Shown here: piece by piece, positions 26,378 through 35,769 of the stretch
Layout: each line of letters starts with the position of its first letter
Position numbering within the stretch: the first letter of the stretch is position 1
Origin: CAYNWT01 sp964450955
GTDB lineage: Bacteria; Planctomycetota; Planctomycetia; Planctomycetales; Planctomycetaceae
Length of the DNA: 64,000 nt
NCBI GenBank assembly: GCA_964450955.1
Contig: CAYVFI010000014.1
Location: 1-64,000 of the forward strand
Direction of reading: 5' to 3'
The notes under the pieces: generated by a model
Seen by the model: the letters and a program-made list of their open reading frames with translations, nothing else
Told to the model about the DNA's origin: nothing
Databases searched by the model: none
Position numbers and translations under genes: made by a program

Positions 26378-28147
26378 CTACCCGAACCGTTCTTCAAGGA
26401 CCCGTTTGGCAACATCCCGGCCACCCCAACCGAACGCGATCGACGCCGCCAAAGCGATCGCGCCCAGGATCAGGCCAAACGCCAGGTTGACCACGGATAC
26501 CGGAGCCAGGCCACTGCGACTCAGCGCCATGGTTCCCGCCAAAACAACAATCGAACACCGCGCGACATTGGCAAGAACGGCTGAGTTCCTGATACCCAAT
26601 CCGCGGATGGCACCCGCGGCAAGGTTTGCAAGATAAAGCCCAAGGCCGAACACCACGACTGCCAGCACGACGTTGCCAGCAAGTCCCATGAAGTCTTCCA
26701 TCTGACCACCCAAAGCTGACAGTCCCATCATTGGAAGTGCCTGTAGAGCCGCAAACAGAACCGTCGCAACCAACACCAACTTTCCAACGAGTCCGGAAAA
26801 CGACTTCGCCTCCGAACCATCAACGGTTCCGTCAAACGCAGCGATTCCAAGTTTCGCCGGCAGATGGTCTGCTCCGGTTCCCTTCAAGACATCAGTGACA
26901 ACCGTAGACACAATCTTGCCAACAAACACGGCGATGCCAATCACAACGACGCCACCGAAGATACCCGGAATCGCTCCAGTAATCTTGTTCAGCATCAGCG
27001 TGGCGGGCGCCGTCACGGCGTCGATCTTCAACGCACCAAGTGCCGCGACCAAAACCGGCAACAACACAAACGCGTGCGCGACTGTTCCCAGGAGTCCCGA
27101 CAACTTTGTCGCTCCAAGATCCAGGCCGGCCTTTTGCGTCAACCGGTCAGCACCGGCGGCAGCCAGTAGGTTCGAAACGATCTGCTTGACGATCTTCGCA
27201 ACAAACCAACCAATGGCAAAGATAATCCCGGCACCAATGATGTTGGGAATATAGTCCATCGCCCGAGACATCATGCCCTGGATCGGTTCCAGGATCCCCG
27301 GCATTTTCAGCGCACCCAGGATGGCTGGCAGGAACAGCAGGAACACCAGCCAGTAGCCCGTCTCCGATATCGTCTTGCTAAGCGACATCGAGCCTTCTTC
27401 AGGGGCAGCAGGTTCTTTAGCCGCTCGGCGTTCTTTCAGTTCGGCAATGACCTTCGCCTTCGTCAGGCGACCTTCAGCAACAGCCTCCTGGACCTGCGTA
27501 TTCTTCTGCAGCAAAGTCTGGTAAGCCTGATCCCAGTCCGTGTCGTCGACTGCACTCAAAGACGCGAGCTTCGAATCAACATTCGCGGCTGTCAGCCCTT
27601 TGAAACTAACCGTCTTCACGACGCGAGCGACCACCCAGGCAACAACGGACAGAATGCCCGCAGCCAGGAACCGAGGCGCGTAGATGAATACCTGGTCGAG
27701 GAACGAGTTCAAAGGCCGCGTGATCATGTCCAGCTGTAACGCCTGGAAGAACCCAATCAGCACGAACAACATCAGGATGTAGTAGACAACCATAGCAAGC
27801 GGTTTTGCTGCGTCCGGGTTGTCACCAGGAAAGTACTTTGCCAACAGGCCATTGAGTGGGGTCCGCCGAATCACTTTGGCGATGACCCAGGCAATCAGCC
27901 TGGCCACAATCCATCCGATGACAAGAATCGCCAGCGCCCCGCCAAGCTTCGGCAGGAATTCCTTCGCCTGACTGATTAACGGCCCCAAAGCGTCAGAGGC
28001 AGCAGCCCCCGCTTCCTTCGCCGTATCCAACGCCTTCTCAGCGGTATCGGTCGGGATTTGAACCGCACTTGCAGTCTTAGAACCGGCCGCAACAACTCCT
28101 GCAGCCGTGGCAAGCATTGCCAGTGGGCTGCGTTTGATGTGACTCAT
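26378..28147 (-). CDS. Mechanosensitive-channel-related membrane protein
   Basis: 589 residues from the ATG at 28147, with GGAGG 5 nt upstream. After an Ala-rich leader come repeated blocks of paired TM helices: FLPKLGGALAILVIGWIVARLIAWVI, YAPRFLAAGILSV, YIPNIIGAGIIFAIGWFVAKIV and GAIPGIFGGVVVIGIAVFVGKIV. These are the 'conserved TM helix' repeats of CmpX-like proteins related to small-conductance mechanosensitive channels. The canonical MscS beta domain is not seen. It is probably an inner-membrane channel or osmotic-stress protein. The first 30 residues look like a signal peptide, which would be unusual for this family. Confidence 0.8.
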   Translation of the reverse strand: MSHIKRSPLAMLATAAGVVAAGSKTASAVQIPTDTAEKALDTAKEAGAAASDALGPLISQAKEFLPKLGGALAILVIGWIVARLIAWVIAKVIRRTPLNGLLAKYFPGDNPDAAKPLAMVVYYILMLFVLIGFFQALQLDMITRPLNSFLDQVFIYAPRFLAAGILSVVAWVVARVVKTVSFKGLTAANVDSKLASLSAVDDTDWDQAYQTLLQKNTQVQEAVAEGRLTKAKVIAELKERRAAKEPAAPEEGSMSLSKTISETGYWLVFLLFLPAILGALKMPGILEPIQGMMSRAMDYIPNIIGAGIIFAIGWFVAKIVKQIVSNLLAAAGADRLTQKAGLDLGATKLSGLLGTVAHAFVLLPVLVAALGALKIDAVTAPATLMLNKITGAIPGIFGGVVVIGIAVFVGKIVSTVVTDVLKGTGADHLPAKLGIAAFDGTVDGSEAKSFSGLVGKLVLVATVLFAALQALPMMGLSALGGQMEDFMGLAGNVVLAVVVFGLGLYLANLAAGAIRGLGIRNSAVLANVARCSIVVLAGTMALSRSGLAPVSVVNLAFGLILGAIALAASIAFGWGGRDVAKRVLEERFG

Positions 28148-28699
28148 CACATCCTCCACAAAAGATATGCCCACTTAGCAGAGAGAACCGGACCGTAGTT
28201 CACACCAATGTCAGCAGCAAGATCAAACAGCCTGCACAACACAAACGCCGCTTTTTAACACTGCGATACGCGATTCTCGCGGCGTAAGACCGCTTCAGCT
28301 GAATGTGTTTAAACCGAACAAGAATTCTTGTGTTGGCGAGTGTTCTTCAAAGAACCGGCTTGCAGGCCAATAAGTCCGTTGCTCCTGAGAAAGTCGGCGA
28401 AACCAAAGATTGGCTCAATGGAACTTCGACTTACGACACGAGAAACAACCAGTTGACCTCTAAACAACTAACAGAGCCAACAACTTCGAGACGTTCGAGA
28501 CAAAATAACCAATCGGTCCGCTGACGTTGGAAACCTAATGACTGGTTCCACGGGCCCAGCCCGATCTTGCAAAAACCGGGTGGGGTGCCGGGCTCACGGT
28601 AGACCGTTGTCGTATTCCCGTTACGCGTCGGCCACCCGCAGCCAGTCACTGAGGAAGTAGCGCGACATTAATTTTGCCTGCCGAACATCGGGGACCCGG
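28148..28699. other. Intergenic region, nothing recognised
   Basis: About 550 bases between two minus-strand genes. It is partly AT-rich and carries only a short plus-strand frame (28303-28524) without family features. It probably holds the promoter of the mechanosensitive-type gene. I see no RNA gene, repeat or strong terminator. Confidence 0.4.
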
Positions 28700-29137
28700 T
28701 TACCGTGGGGCTGCCAGTACCACAAATGCAATCAGAATGACGAACAAGCCAAGAATTAGTCCGACGATGACCTTGCCCGGCGTGTCGAGTGTCTTGTGGT
28801 CTGCATACCCTTCAGGAGCGGCAAGGCAGCGGAGAGCCACCAGGATATTGAGAAGAGGCACAATCAGACCCAGCACCCACAACCCACTGTAGCCAAGGTT
28901 CTTCAGCCGTTGAACGCCCAGAACAACAGTCGCAACCAAGCCGACCAAGGTGCAGATCAAGGCCAGGATCGCCACCCCCTGTTGGAGAGCGAAGAACTGA
29001 ATAAGGTTGTTGACAATGCCAACGCCAAACGAAATCAGAAAATAAGGCAACCTGCGAAGTCCGCCGTATTCTTCTCGTACTTGTCGTTCAAAGTCACTGG
29101 GCAAGTCCGGTGCCGCATATGGGTTACTTGAGGACAT
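28700..29137 (-). CDS. Small four-TM membrane protein, DUF805-like
   Basis: 145 residues from the ATG at 29137, preceded by GGAAGG. The N-terminus MSSSNPYAAP is a leader common in planctomycete membrane proteins. Four hydrophobic segments follow (about 30-52, 54-76, 84-104 and 118-142). LGVQRLKNLGYSGLWVLGLIVPLLN resembles the DUF805 core, where R-L-x-D/N-x-G-x-S-G-W is conserved. No enzymatic motif. Function unknown. Confidence 0.68.
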   Translation of the reverse strand: MSSSNPYAAPDLPSDFERQVREEYGGLRRLPYFLISFGVGIVNNLIQFFALQQGVAILALICTLVGLVATVVLGVQRLKNLGYSGLWVLGLIVPLLNILVALRCLAAPEGYADHKTLDTPGKVIVGLILGLFVILIAFVVLAAPR

Positions 29138-29681
29138 GATATCGGCCTTCCTTTTGTTCACTCGGACATCTAATTGCAGTATGAATTGGAAGCACGGCTA
29201 TTTCAAGTCCGTCGGCCGCGCCGACTTACGCATGAAGAACATGCAGTCAGTCCGCCCCCACGAGCATATAAAATGGACGGGAGTCTTGAGTTCTATTTTG
29301 TGCGGAACGCTGACTCTTTTACATCGCCGCTGAAGAGGCCTGTCATCCGTCGGCCTGAGCTTGTAGCTGTCAACGTTAATACGACCCGATAGCAGACACG
29401 CTACCCGAGCGTGTATCAATAACCGGGCCAAAGTCACATGGCAGCTTCCTGTACCAGGAATCAAGGAGATCCAGTGGTCACAACATTCGCAGCGATAATC
29501 CTGGCAACAGCAACCGTTCCAGCCAACGCGCAGAAGATCACTTGCCCGACGGGCGCCGCCTTCTCTGGCGACGGCAACCTCAGAGCTCTAAGGCTAAATC
29601 GACGAACTCCCGACCAATGCTCCCGACCAATGCTCCCGACCAATAAAAGTCCATCGTGACCAGCGCGGTTCTAAGCCTGCA
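29138..29681. other. Intergenic region with a 13-bp tandem repeat
   Basis: About 540 bases between two minus-strand genes. A short plus-strand frame (29438-29659) starts with Ala-rich residues but is not convincing. Three tandem 13-bp units lie at 29607-29645. Otherwise nothing is recognised. Confidence 0.4.
29607..29645. repeat. 13-bp tandem repeat, three units
   Basis: Three consecutive copies of CTCCCGACCAATG, the last ending in A instead of G. The array lies about 35 bp beyond the stop of oleD and could be a slippage-prone microsatellite. No function is evident. Confidence 0.8.
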
Positions 29682-30692
29682 TTATCCGGATCTTGATTGT
29701 GAAAGATCGGCAATTAGCTGGCCGGTTCGCTGCAAAGCCTGAGGGTAGCTGACCGCGGACTCGTACCCGAAGTCGCGGACGGCTTTGGAAACATCATAGT
29801 AGTGCGACGAACTCAACTGTGCTGCGATGAACCGCGTCATGGGCGGTTCTGCTTGAACGCGGAACGCCGTGTAGAGGCGTTCCAAAATCAAACCGATGCG
29901 TGTTGCGTTCTTTGCTGAGAGAGTTTTTTTGACCGGTGGAATATCGGCAAGCGCGAGAAGTTGGTCGATCCACTGCCACAGGTTTACGGGGTCGGGTTCG
30001 TTGATAAAGTAGCACTGTCCGGCAACGGGCGAGCCAATTGTCAGCTTATCCGCAGCCTGAATGTGAGCGGCAGCGGCGTTCTCAACGTATGACATCGAAA
30101 TAAGATTCTGACCATCACCAACGCGGCGCAGGCGGCCGGATTTGGCTCGTTGAATGAGCCGCGGGATCAAGTGATTGTCGCGAGGTCCCCAAATGAGATG
30201 GGGACGAAGAGAACACGTTGCCAGGTCGTTCCTGCCGTTGGCGGCAATGACGGCGCGCTCGGCCATGGCTTTCGAACGCGGGTAGTGGCACAGGTAGTCG
30301 TCGGGGTAGGGCAGGGACTCGTTAGCGTTAATGTGTTCGTTGCCGTCGTAGATGACGCTGGGCGAACTCGTGTAAACCAGCCGCTGAACTGCGTGAACCT
30401 GACAACCAGCGATGATGTTTTCGGTTCCGACCGTATTGATACCGTGGTAATGCTCCCACGGTCCCCATACGCCGGGAACCGCCGCGACGTGGAATACGGT
30501 ATCGATTCCATCACACGCAGACGCCACAGCTTTCGCATCGCGGATGTCGCCCCGAACACATTCCACACCAAGTTCGTTAAGACGTTCGTATTCACCACGG
30601 CAAAACACCCGCACCGTGTGGCCACGTTCAAGCAATTGTTCGACGATGTACAGGCCAAGAAACCCGCCACCCCCGGTGACCAGCGCTTTCAT
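29682..30692 (-). CDS. oleD: NAD(P)-dependent 2-alkyl-3-ketoalkanoate reductase, OleD-like
   Basis: 336 residues from the ATG at 30692, which overlaps the oleC stop by 4 nt. It is an extended SDR/3-beta-hydroxysteroid dehydrogenase: GGGGFLG at residue 8, FHVAAVPGVWG, TSSPSVIYDG, and YPRSKAMAE giving YxxxK. In the Ole pathway OleA joins two fatty acyl-CoAs, OleD reduces the 2-alkyl-3-ketoacid, OleC closes a beta-lactone and OleB decarboxylates it to a long-chain cis-olefin. Pairing with oleC supports OleD over other epimerases. No oleA or oleB lies in the window. Confidence 0.83.
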   Translation of the reverse strand: MKALVTGGGGFLGLYIVEQLLERGHTVRVFCRGEYERLNELGVECVRGDIRDAKAVASACDGIDTVFHVAAVPGVWGPWEHYHGINTVGTENIIAGCQVHAVQRLVYTSSPSVIYDGNEHINANESLPYPDDYLCHYPRSKAMAERAVIAANGRNDLATCSLRPHLIWGPRDNHLIPRLIQRAKSGRLRRVGDGQNLISMSYVENAAAAHIQAADKLTIGSPVAGQCYFINEPDPVNLWQWIDQLLALADIPPVKKTLSAKNATRIGLILERLYTAFRVQAEPPMTRFIAAQLSSSHYYDVSKAVRDFGYESAVSYPQALQRTGQLIADLSQSRSG

Positions 30693-32362
30693 GTTCCGCG
30701 TCCTTTGCGAAGTTCTTCCGTCGCCCATGGGACCAGCTTCTCGCGGAAAATCTTGACGTTGTGTCGGATATCAACAGGCAGCGATTTGTGAAACAGAACT
30801 GTCTTGATGGACGTTGTAAGTTGATTGGCGGCACCAATCGCCAGAAGTTCTTCGCGGAACTTTTGTGTTTTGCTGCCGGGCCAGTGACCGGATTCCGGTT
30901 CCACAATGATGACAGGCGTTTGATTTGGCTTCTCACCAATTCCGACCAAAGCAGACCGGTAAACGAATTCGTGGCAATTGAAAATCGCCTCACACTGAAT
31001 CGTGAACAGCCGCCCCGCGTCGGTTTCGACAATATGAGCCTTCCGGCCGCAGAACCACAGCAGCCCATCATCATCCAGATACCCAACGTCGCCCATACGA
31101 TGCCAAAAGTGATCGCCGTCCGCGATCTTCGCACCAGCGGTCGCATCTTCACGCCGAAAGTATTCACGCGTTGCCGACGGGCTGTGAACAATGATCTCGC
31201 CAATCTCACCGCGCGGCATTTCTTCAACTTCAGCGATGGACGCAATCGGGCCGTGCGTCACTTTCGCAATCTTCACCGTCACATTGGGAAACGCGCGACC
31301 GACGCACGTGCCCGCCCCTTGGCTGGTCTTTTCAGCGGTGCTCGCCAGGACTTCTCGACCACCGATGGATGCCACCGGCAAGCACTCCGTCGCCCCATAC
31401 GGCGTAAAGATGTCAGAACCCTGTGGTAACGTTTCTGTAATCCGCTTCAACACATGATTCGGAACCGGCGCGCCGGCTGAGAGAACTCGGCGAACGGATG
31501 GGAACCGCGTTCCATGCTTCTCGCAATGCCGACCGACGGTGTTCCAAAGTGCGGGAGAACCGAAAGCCTGTGTGACGCCCTGATCTTCGACGGCTTCGAT
31601 AATCTTGATGGGATCCACATTCGCTGGCTTCGTCGGATCCATGTCGGGGATGACAGTCGTCACGCACATCGCCGCGTTGAACAACGCAAACAGCGGGAAC
31701 CCCGGCAAGTCGGTCTCACCCGGTTCGATGCCATAGCAGTCACGCAGCAAATCAACCTGCGCGTCGAACATGCCGTGTTCGTAACACACGCCTTTGGGCG
31801 GCCCGGTGCTGCCGGATGTAAAAATGATGGCCGCTGAATCCGTGGCCGTTGTCTGAGGCAATTCGCGCTGTGGTTCCCCCTTTTTGAGGAGTTCAGAGTA
31901 CGTTACCACGTCGCCCAACAATCGCTTTCCGACGGTCACATTCAGCGTGGCGTTTGGGAATCGCTTTTTGTTGAGCCGCCGGATCGCGTGCACGATCGGA
32001 ATGCCGACAAAGCCCGCCGGATCGATTTCCTCAAGGCAGTTGAAGATATTCGTTCGCCCCATTCCCGGATCAATCAGCACGCACGTCGCACCGGATTTGA
32101 ATATCGCAAATGTAAGCGCGATAAATTCCAGCGATGGCCGAACCATCAAAATGAGCCGCGTTCCTTTGCCGGCTCCCATCGCCACCAACCCACGCGCGAG
32201 TTGATCGCTTTCGGCGTCGAGTTGCTGAAACGTCAGCTGTGAATAGGTCACTCGGCCGGCTTTGTCGCGACCGTCGGGGAACACGACCGCCTGTTGCCAC
32301 GGAACCAACTTCGCGGACGCGCGTAGGCGGTCGGCAATATTTAAACTCGGAGACCCGCTCAT
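30689..32362 (-). CDS. oleC: AMP-dependent beta-lactone synthetase, OleC-like
   Basis: 557 residues. It is a member of the adenylate-forming superfamily: P-loop IIFTSGSTGPPKGVCYEH, TPYGATECLPVASIGG and, near the C-terminus, GDVGYLDDDGLLWFCGRKAH and the Lys-bearing KSLPVDIRHNVKI. TECLPV and the long insertion around FALFNAAMCVTTVIPDMDPT are typical of OleC rather than fatty acyl-CoA ligases. It converts a beta-hydroxy acid to a beta-lactone using ATP. It is translationally coupled to oleD and lies 34 nt downstream of fhcC. Cytoplasmic, perhaps in an Ole complex. Confidence 0.87.
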   Translation of the reverse strand: MSGSPSLNIADRLRASAKLVPWQQAVVFPDGRDKAGRVTYSQLTFQQLDAESDQLARGLVAMGAGKGTRLILMVRPSLEFIALTFAIFKSGATCVLIDPGMGRTNIFNCLEEIDPAGFVGIPIVHAIRRLNKKRFPNATLNVTVGKRLLGDVVTYSELLKKGEPQRELPQTTATDSAAIIFTSGSTGPPKGVCYEHGMFDAQVDLLRDCYGIEPGETDLPGFPLFALFNAAMCVTTVIPDMDPTKPANVDPIKIIEAVEDQGVTQAFGSPALWNTVGRHCEKHGTRFPSVRRVLSAGAPVPNHVLKRITETLPQGSDIFTPYGATECLPVASIGGREVLASTAEKTSQGAGTCVGRAFPNVTVKIAKVTHGPIASIAEVEEMPRGEIGEIIVHSPSATREYFRREDATAGAKIADGDHFWHRMGDVGYLDDDGLLWFCGRKAHIVETDAGRLFTIQCEAIFNCHEFVYRSALVGIGEKPNQTPVIIVEPESGHWPGSKTQKFREELLAIGAANQLTTSIKTVLFHKSLPVDIRHNVKIFREKLVPWATEELRKGRGT

Positions 32363-32396
32363 GCCGCCTGCTTCTTCCTCGACGGGATTATGACCG

Positions 32397-33233
32397 TCAC
32401 GCGTTCGCTCCGGATTCGCGAATCAAGATTTCGCCTTTGCCCATTTCAAGATGGTCACCGGTGAACCGTTTGTACGAACAACCGTCGATACCGTCCGGCA
32501 ATGGGAACCCCGCCGCTCGCAAGTGGGTGATGTACATCCCCAAAAACTCAGCCCGGTGCGTTCCCGCATCTTTAAACGTTGGCAGCATGTCCGGCGCGCC
32601 GTTGGAGTTTAAGTACGCGATCGTCCCGCGACGCATACTGGCACCAGGACGGATCCCATGATCATCACCGGCCAGGACAATGGTTCCGGCAATCATGTTG
32701 AACCCCAACGCGTCACCGGTGCGACCTCCAACGGCAATCAGCCCGCGGCGCATCGTGTGCCCGATCTCATTCCCCGCATTACCATCGACAACAATCTCGC
32801 CACCCGTCATACCGCGCCGGCCGCCTCGATAGGCCGCGCCGACCAGGTGCCCGGCGTTACCTTTGACATGGATACGGCCTCCATGCATTTCCGCGCCGAC
32901 CCAATCTGCTGTGTTTTGCTCAGCGATAATCTCACCGCCGGTCATCTCGGCACCAAGGTGCATGCCGGCGTCGCCTGTTACTCGAATCAAACCATCTGAC
33001 AGACCGGTTCCAATAAGCTTGACCTTTGAGCAATCGCCTTCCCACACCATCGCGTTGTCGCTGGCCGAACCGGAAACATGGAAGAATTCACCAAGCTCAA
33101 CCTGACGGTTTCCTCGCTGAATTAGCGTTTTGGCGACGGCATCAGCACTCTGTTCACGTGCATCATCAAGCCGGACGGAATCGACCTCCAGTGGGATCGT
33201 ACTATGACAGTGAATCGCAACGACGAGTGGCAT
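32397..33233 (-). CDS. fhcC: Formylmethanofuran dehydrogenase subunit C homologue
   Basis: 278 residues from the ATG at 33233; 22 earlier codons are optional. The body is a repetitive beta-helix with recurring GGEI, GG-R-I and GNAG turns: GAEMTGGEIIAEQNTADWVG, GGRIHVKGNAGHLVG, RRGMTGGEIVVDGNAG. This is the FmdC/FwdC/FhcC fold, which in bacteria belongs to the formyltransferase/hydrolase complex of tetrahydromethanopterin-linked C1 metabolism. Planctomycetes are known to carry such genes. The other subunits are absent from this window. It heads a probable operon with oleC and oleD. Confidence 0.87.
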   Translation of the reverse strand: MPLVVAIHCHSTIPLEVDSVRLDDAREQSADAVAKTLIQRGNRQVELGEFFHVSGSASDNAMVWEGDCSKVKLIGTGLSDGLIRVTGDAGMHLGAEMTGGEIIAEQNTADWVGAEMHGGRIHVKGNAGHLVGAAYRGGRRGMTGGEIVVDGNAGNEIGHTMRRGLIAVGGRTGDALGFNMIAGTIVLAGDDHGIRPGASMRRGTIAYLNSNGAPDMLPTFKDAGTHRAEFLGMYITHLRAAGFPLPDGIDGCSYKRFTGDHLEMGKGEILIRESGANA

Positions 33234-33411
33234 TTGGTGGCTTCTTGGCTTTTCGACGGGTTGTTTTGAAGGGTTGTTCGACCGGTAATTGAGAACCAAC
33301 TTACAATATCGGCGTGCTGGTGGTCGGCCTCGCGGGCGGTTGCAATAATACCGGCAGCGGTACTGCCACTACCAGTAAGCCGACTGCACACACAAATTCA
33401 TGGAGTTAACG

Positions 33412-34518
33412 ATGAAGTCAATCTTCAAGTGCCTGCTAGGCGCATGCGTGATTGCATCTCTGCCTGGCTGCGGCGGCGATGCAGTCGAAGGTATTGATAC
33501 CGGTGAGGGTTACACCATTCTGCCAGACGGCCCTGTTGAAGGTGGCGGACCACCCAGTAGCGGCGGAGGAGGACCAGCAGCGCCTGAGAGAGATCCGGCT
33601 GCCCCTGCAGAACCAGCTGCCCCCGCGGAACCGGCTGCTGCGGGTATGGTCGGAGGTACTCCGGTTCCCGTCGAAAACGGTTCCGTCGCGATTACCCCCG
33701 CAACATCTCGCATCGTGTTTGTCGGCGTGCACTCTAATCCGGAAAAACCAGACCCGCGAACTGGCGGATTTGAGAATTTCAAGGGCATGGCTACAGTCGT
33801 GGATGGCAACGTCAAGTCCGTCGAAGTTGAAATTGACGTCAATTCGCTGTTCACGTTCAACCCCGGGTTGACCGGACATCTAAAGAACGCGGACTTCTTT
33901 GAAGCCAATGAGTTTCCGAGTGCGAAGTTTGTTTCCACCGCAATTGCCGACGGCAATGTCACCGGCGATCTGACACTGCACGGCGTAACCAAAGAAGTTT
34001 CGTTTCCGGCGACAGTCATGGTCAGCGATGAAGGCATGACAATGGCGGCTGACTTTACAATCAATCGTTTCGATTTCGAAATGAACGGCGTGAAAGACAG
34101 AGTCAACAATGAAGTGCAGATGAAGATTGCTGTTGGCAAGGCCACCAACAAAGAAGAAATCATCGGCAGCGCTGGCGGAGGCCAACGTGCTGGCGGGGGC
34201 GGTCGACGCGGTGGCCAGGGTGGTGGACGCGGTGGTTTTGACCCCATGCAAATGTTTAACGACCAGGACGCCAACGCCGACGGCAAACTAAGCGGCGACG
34301 AAATTCCTGAGCGCATGCGAGGCCGTCTCGACGCCATTGATGTAAACGGTGACGGTGAAATCGACAAAGCCGAAATGGAAGAAATGGCTAAGAGATTTGG
34401 TGGACGCGGCGGCCGTGGTGGCGGCGGCAGACCCGGAGGCGGCGGCAGACCCGGTGGCGGCCGACCGGGCGGCGGCGGCGGCGGCGGTAACGACCGACCA
34501 CAACGACCTGGTCAGTAG
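33412..34518 (+). CDS. YceI-domain lipoprotein with EF-hands and Gly-rich tail
   Basis: 368 residues from the ATG at 33412, with GGAG 6 nt upstream; an ATG at 33400 overlaps that site. Lipobox SLPGC. A Pro/Ala-rich linker leads to a YceI lipocalin-like domain (about 85-245): SRIVFVGVHS, GGFENFKGMATV, FPSAKFVSTAI, LTLHGVTKEVSFPATV, FTINRFDFEM. Two EF-hand loops follow, DANADGKLSGDE and DVNGDGEIDKAE (about 286-297 and 309-320), then a tail of RGG/GGGRP repeats. YceI domains bind isoprenoid-type lipids. The EF-hands and tail are an unusual addition. It acts on the outer side of a membrane. Confidence 0.87.
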   Translation: MKSIFKCLLGACVIASLPGCGGDAVEGIDTGEGYTILPDGPVEGGGPPSSGGGGPAAPERDPAAPAEPAAPAEPAAAGMVGGTPVPVENGSVAITPATSRIVFVGVHSNPEKPDPRTGGFENFKGMATVVDGNVKSVEVEIDVNSLFTFNPGLTGHLKNADFFEANEFPSAKFVSTAIADGNVTGDLTLHGVTKEVSFPATVMVSDEGMTMAADFTINRFDFEMNGVKDRVNNEVQMKIAVGKATNKEEIIGSAGGGQRAGGGGRRGGQGGGRGGFDPMQMFNDQDANADGKLSGDEIPERMRGRLDAIDVNGDGEIDKAEMEEMAKRFGGRGGRGGGGRPGGGGRPGGGRPGGGGGGGNDRPQRPGQ

Positions 34519-34532
34519 AACGTAGCCATACC

Positions 34533-35447
34533 TTGGAAACTGAATTCGCCATCGAGATTTTGTGCTGGAATATACTGGTTCCTGCTGGAATCTCGGTGGC
34601 GGTTCTTTTCATATCGCGTCTAATCCTGCCCACCAGATACGCCGCAGCAATCGCGTTCGCAACGGCGTTCATAACGGGGTACGGACTGCTGGAATGGGCG
34701 AAAATCGTGCCCGAACGGCACTACCAATGGCTGCCCTGGATACCAGTCTTAACGCTGGTTCCGCTGGCAATGAGCCTCGCCGAAAAAATCGGCAAGTCCG
34801 AACGAGCGATTAGCTACACGCTACCCGCAGCGTTAACAGCATTCTTCATCGTGCCGACGTGGGAAAGGCTCAACGATGCCAGCCCAGCCTTCAACGGCAA
34901 GTTGTCAGTGCCCATTGAGTGGGAACTCACAACCAGATGGATGTATCTGATTGGTGTCACTGTCACCGTGTGGTTGCTGTGCTGTGTCATGGACTTGCTG
35001 GCATCAAGAATGCGACCAGGTTGGTTTGTCGCACTGTTTGCCATCTGCGTTGGCGGCATGGCCGGAACCATCATGCCTTTGTTAAGCATCAAGTTCGGCC
35101 AAATCCTGCTGTGCGCCTGCGGCGCGGCAACGGGGGTCGGCCTGCTGTCTCTCAAATCTAAAGACAGCAAAATAGGACGAGCCGTCGCGCCGCATTTAGC
35201 GATCGTGATGTCATGCGGAGCTTTTCTGGCGTTTGTCGACCCTAATCCGGCTCAGTATGCATACCTGGCACCGCTGGCGATTCCGTTGGTTTGCGTTCCA
35301 TTCGTCGTCGGACCGCTGGCTCGATATGCCGGCATCAAACTGGCCGTACTGCAAGTGTTGTTAGCCATTACCATTATTGGCGGATCTGGCTGGTGGATTC
35401 ATTCGCAGAACCAAACCACAGACCAGTACGGCGACTACGGCTACTAA
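34533..35447 (+). CDS. Polytopic membrane protein of unknown function
   Basis: 304 residues starting at a TTG 14 nt after the previous stop, so it probably shares its transcript. It has about nine to ten hydrophobic segments with short loops, for example ISVAVLFISRLILPTRYAAA, WLPWIPVLTLVPLAMSL and MYLIGVTVTVWLLCCVM. No family signature is visible. The C-terminus ends in a short polar tail DQYGDYGY. Its position after the YceI-EF-hand gene suggests a shared envelope role, but this is inference. Confidence 0.72.
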   Translation: METEFAIEILCWNILVPAGISVAVLFISRLILPTRYAAAIAFATAFITGYGLLEWAKIVPERHYQWLPWIPVLTLVPLAMSLAEKIGKSERAISYTLPAALTAFFIVPTWERLNDASPAFNGKLSVPIEWELTTRWMYLIGVTVTVWLLCCVMDLLASRMRPGWFVALFAICVGGMAGTIMPLLSIKFGQILLCACGAATGVGLLSLKSKDSKIGRAVAPHLAIVMSCGAFLAFVDPNPAQYAYLAPLAIPLVCVPFVVGPLARYAGIKLAVLQVLLAITIIGGSGWWIHSQNQTTDQYGDYGY

Positions 35448-35769
35448 GCCCGAGCAAGCAAAATGGCATTTCAATGGCCCGCACGATTTCTTGCAGCCAG
35501 GCTGCCATTTCTTACTTCGATTGAGATTCGTTGGCGGCCGTTTGAATCGCACGCGACGTTGTAAGTCGCACGCGACAATTCCACAAATACCGCGACCTGC
35601 ACGCAGTCACTGCACACCAAACGAAGCCCGGCTACTTGATCGACCTGCAATTTGAACCCATGCTGCGTACCAGCCAGCGACAGATTCAAACACAAACAAA
35701 TAAAAAAGGCCGCGAACAAACGCTTGTTCGCGGCCATATTCATTCTTCTGACTAAGACGTACGAGACTG
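35448..35769. other. Convergent intergenic region
   Basis: About 320 bases between two convergent genes. It contains the terminator at 35700-35736 and no other recognisable feature. Confidence 0.5.
35700..35736 (-). terminator. Rho-independent terminator of EF-hand gene
   Basis: On the minus strand, a perfect 12-bp stem GGCCGCGAACAA with its complement encloses a 4-nt loop (GCGT), followed by six T residues. It lies about 35 nt after the stop of the EF-hand gene at 35770-36597. Confidence 0.92.

Noticed and set aside
28303..28524. 73-codon plus-strand frame in an intergenic region
   Set aside because: It is polar and low-complexity, without a recognised motif; probably chance.
30150..30791. 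213-codon plus-strand frame rich in valine
   Set aside because: It is antisense to oleD, and its composition is explained by the opposite strand.
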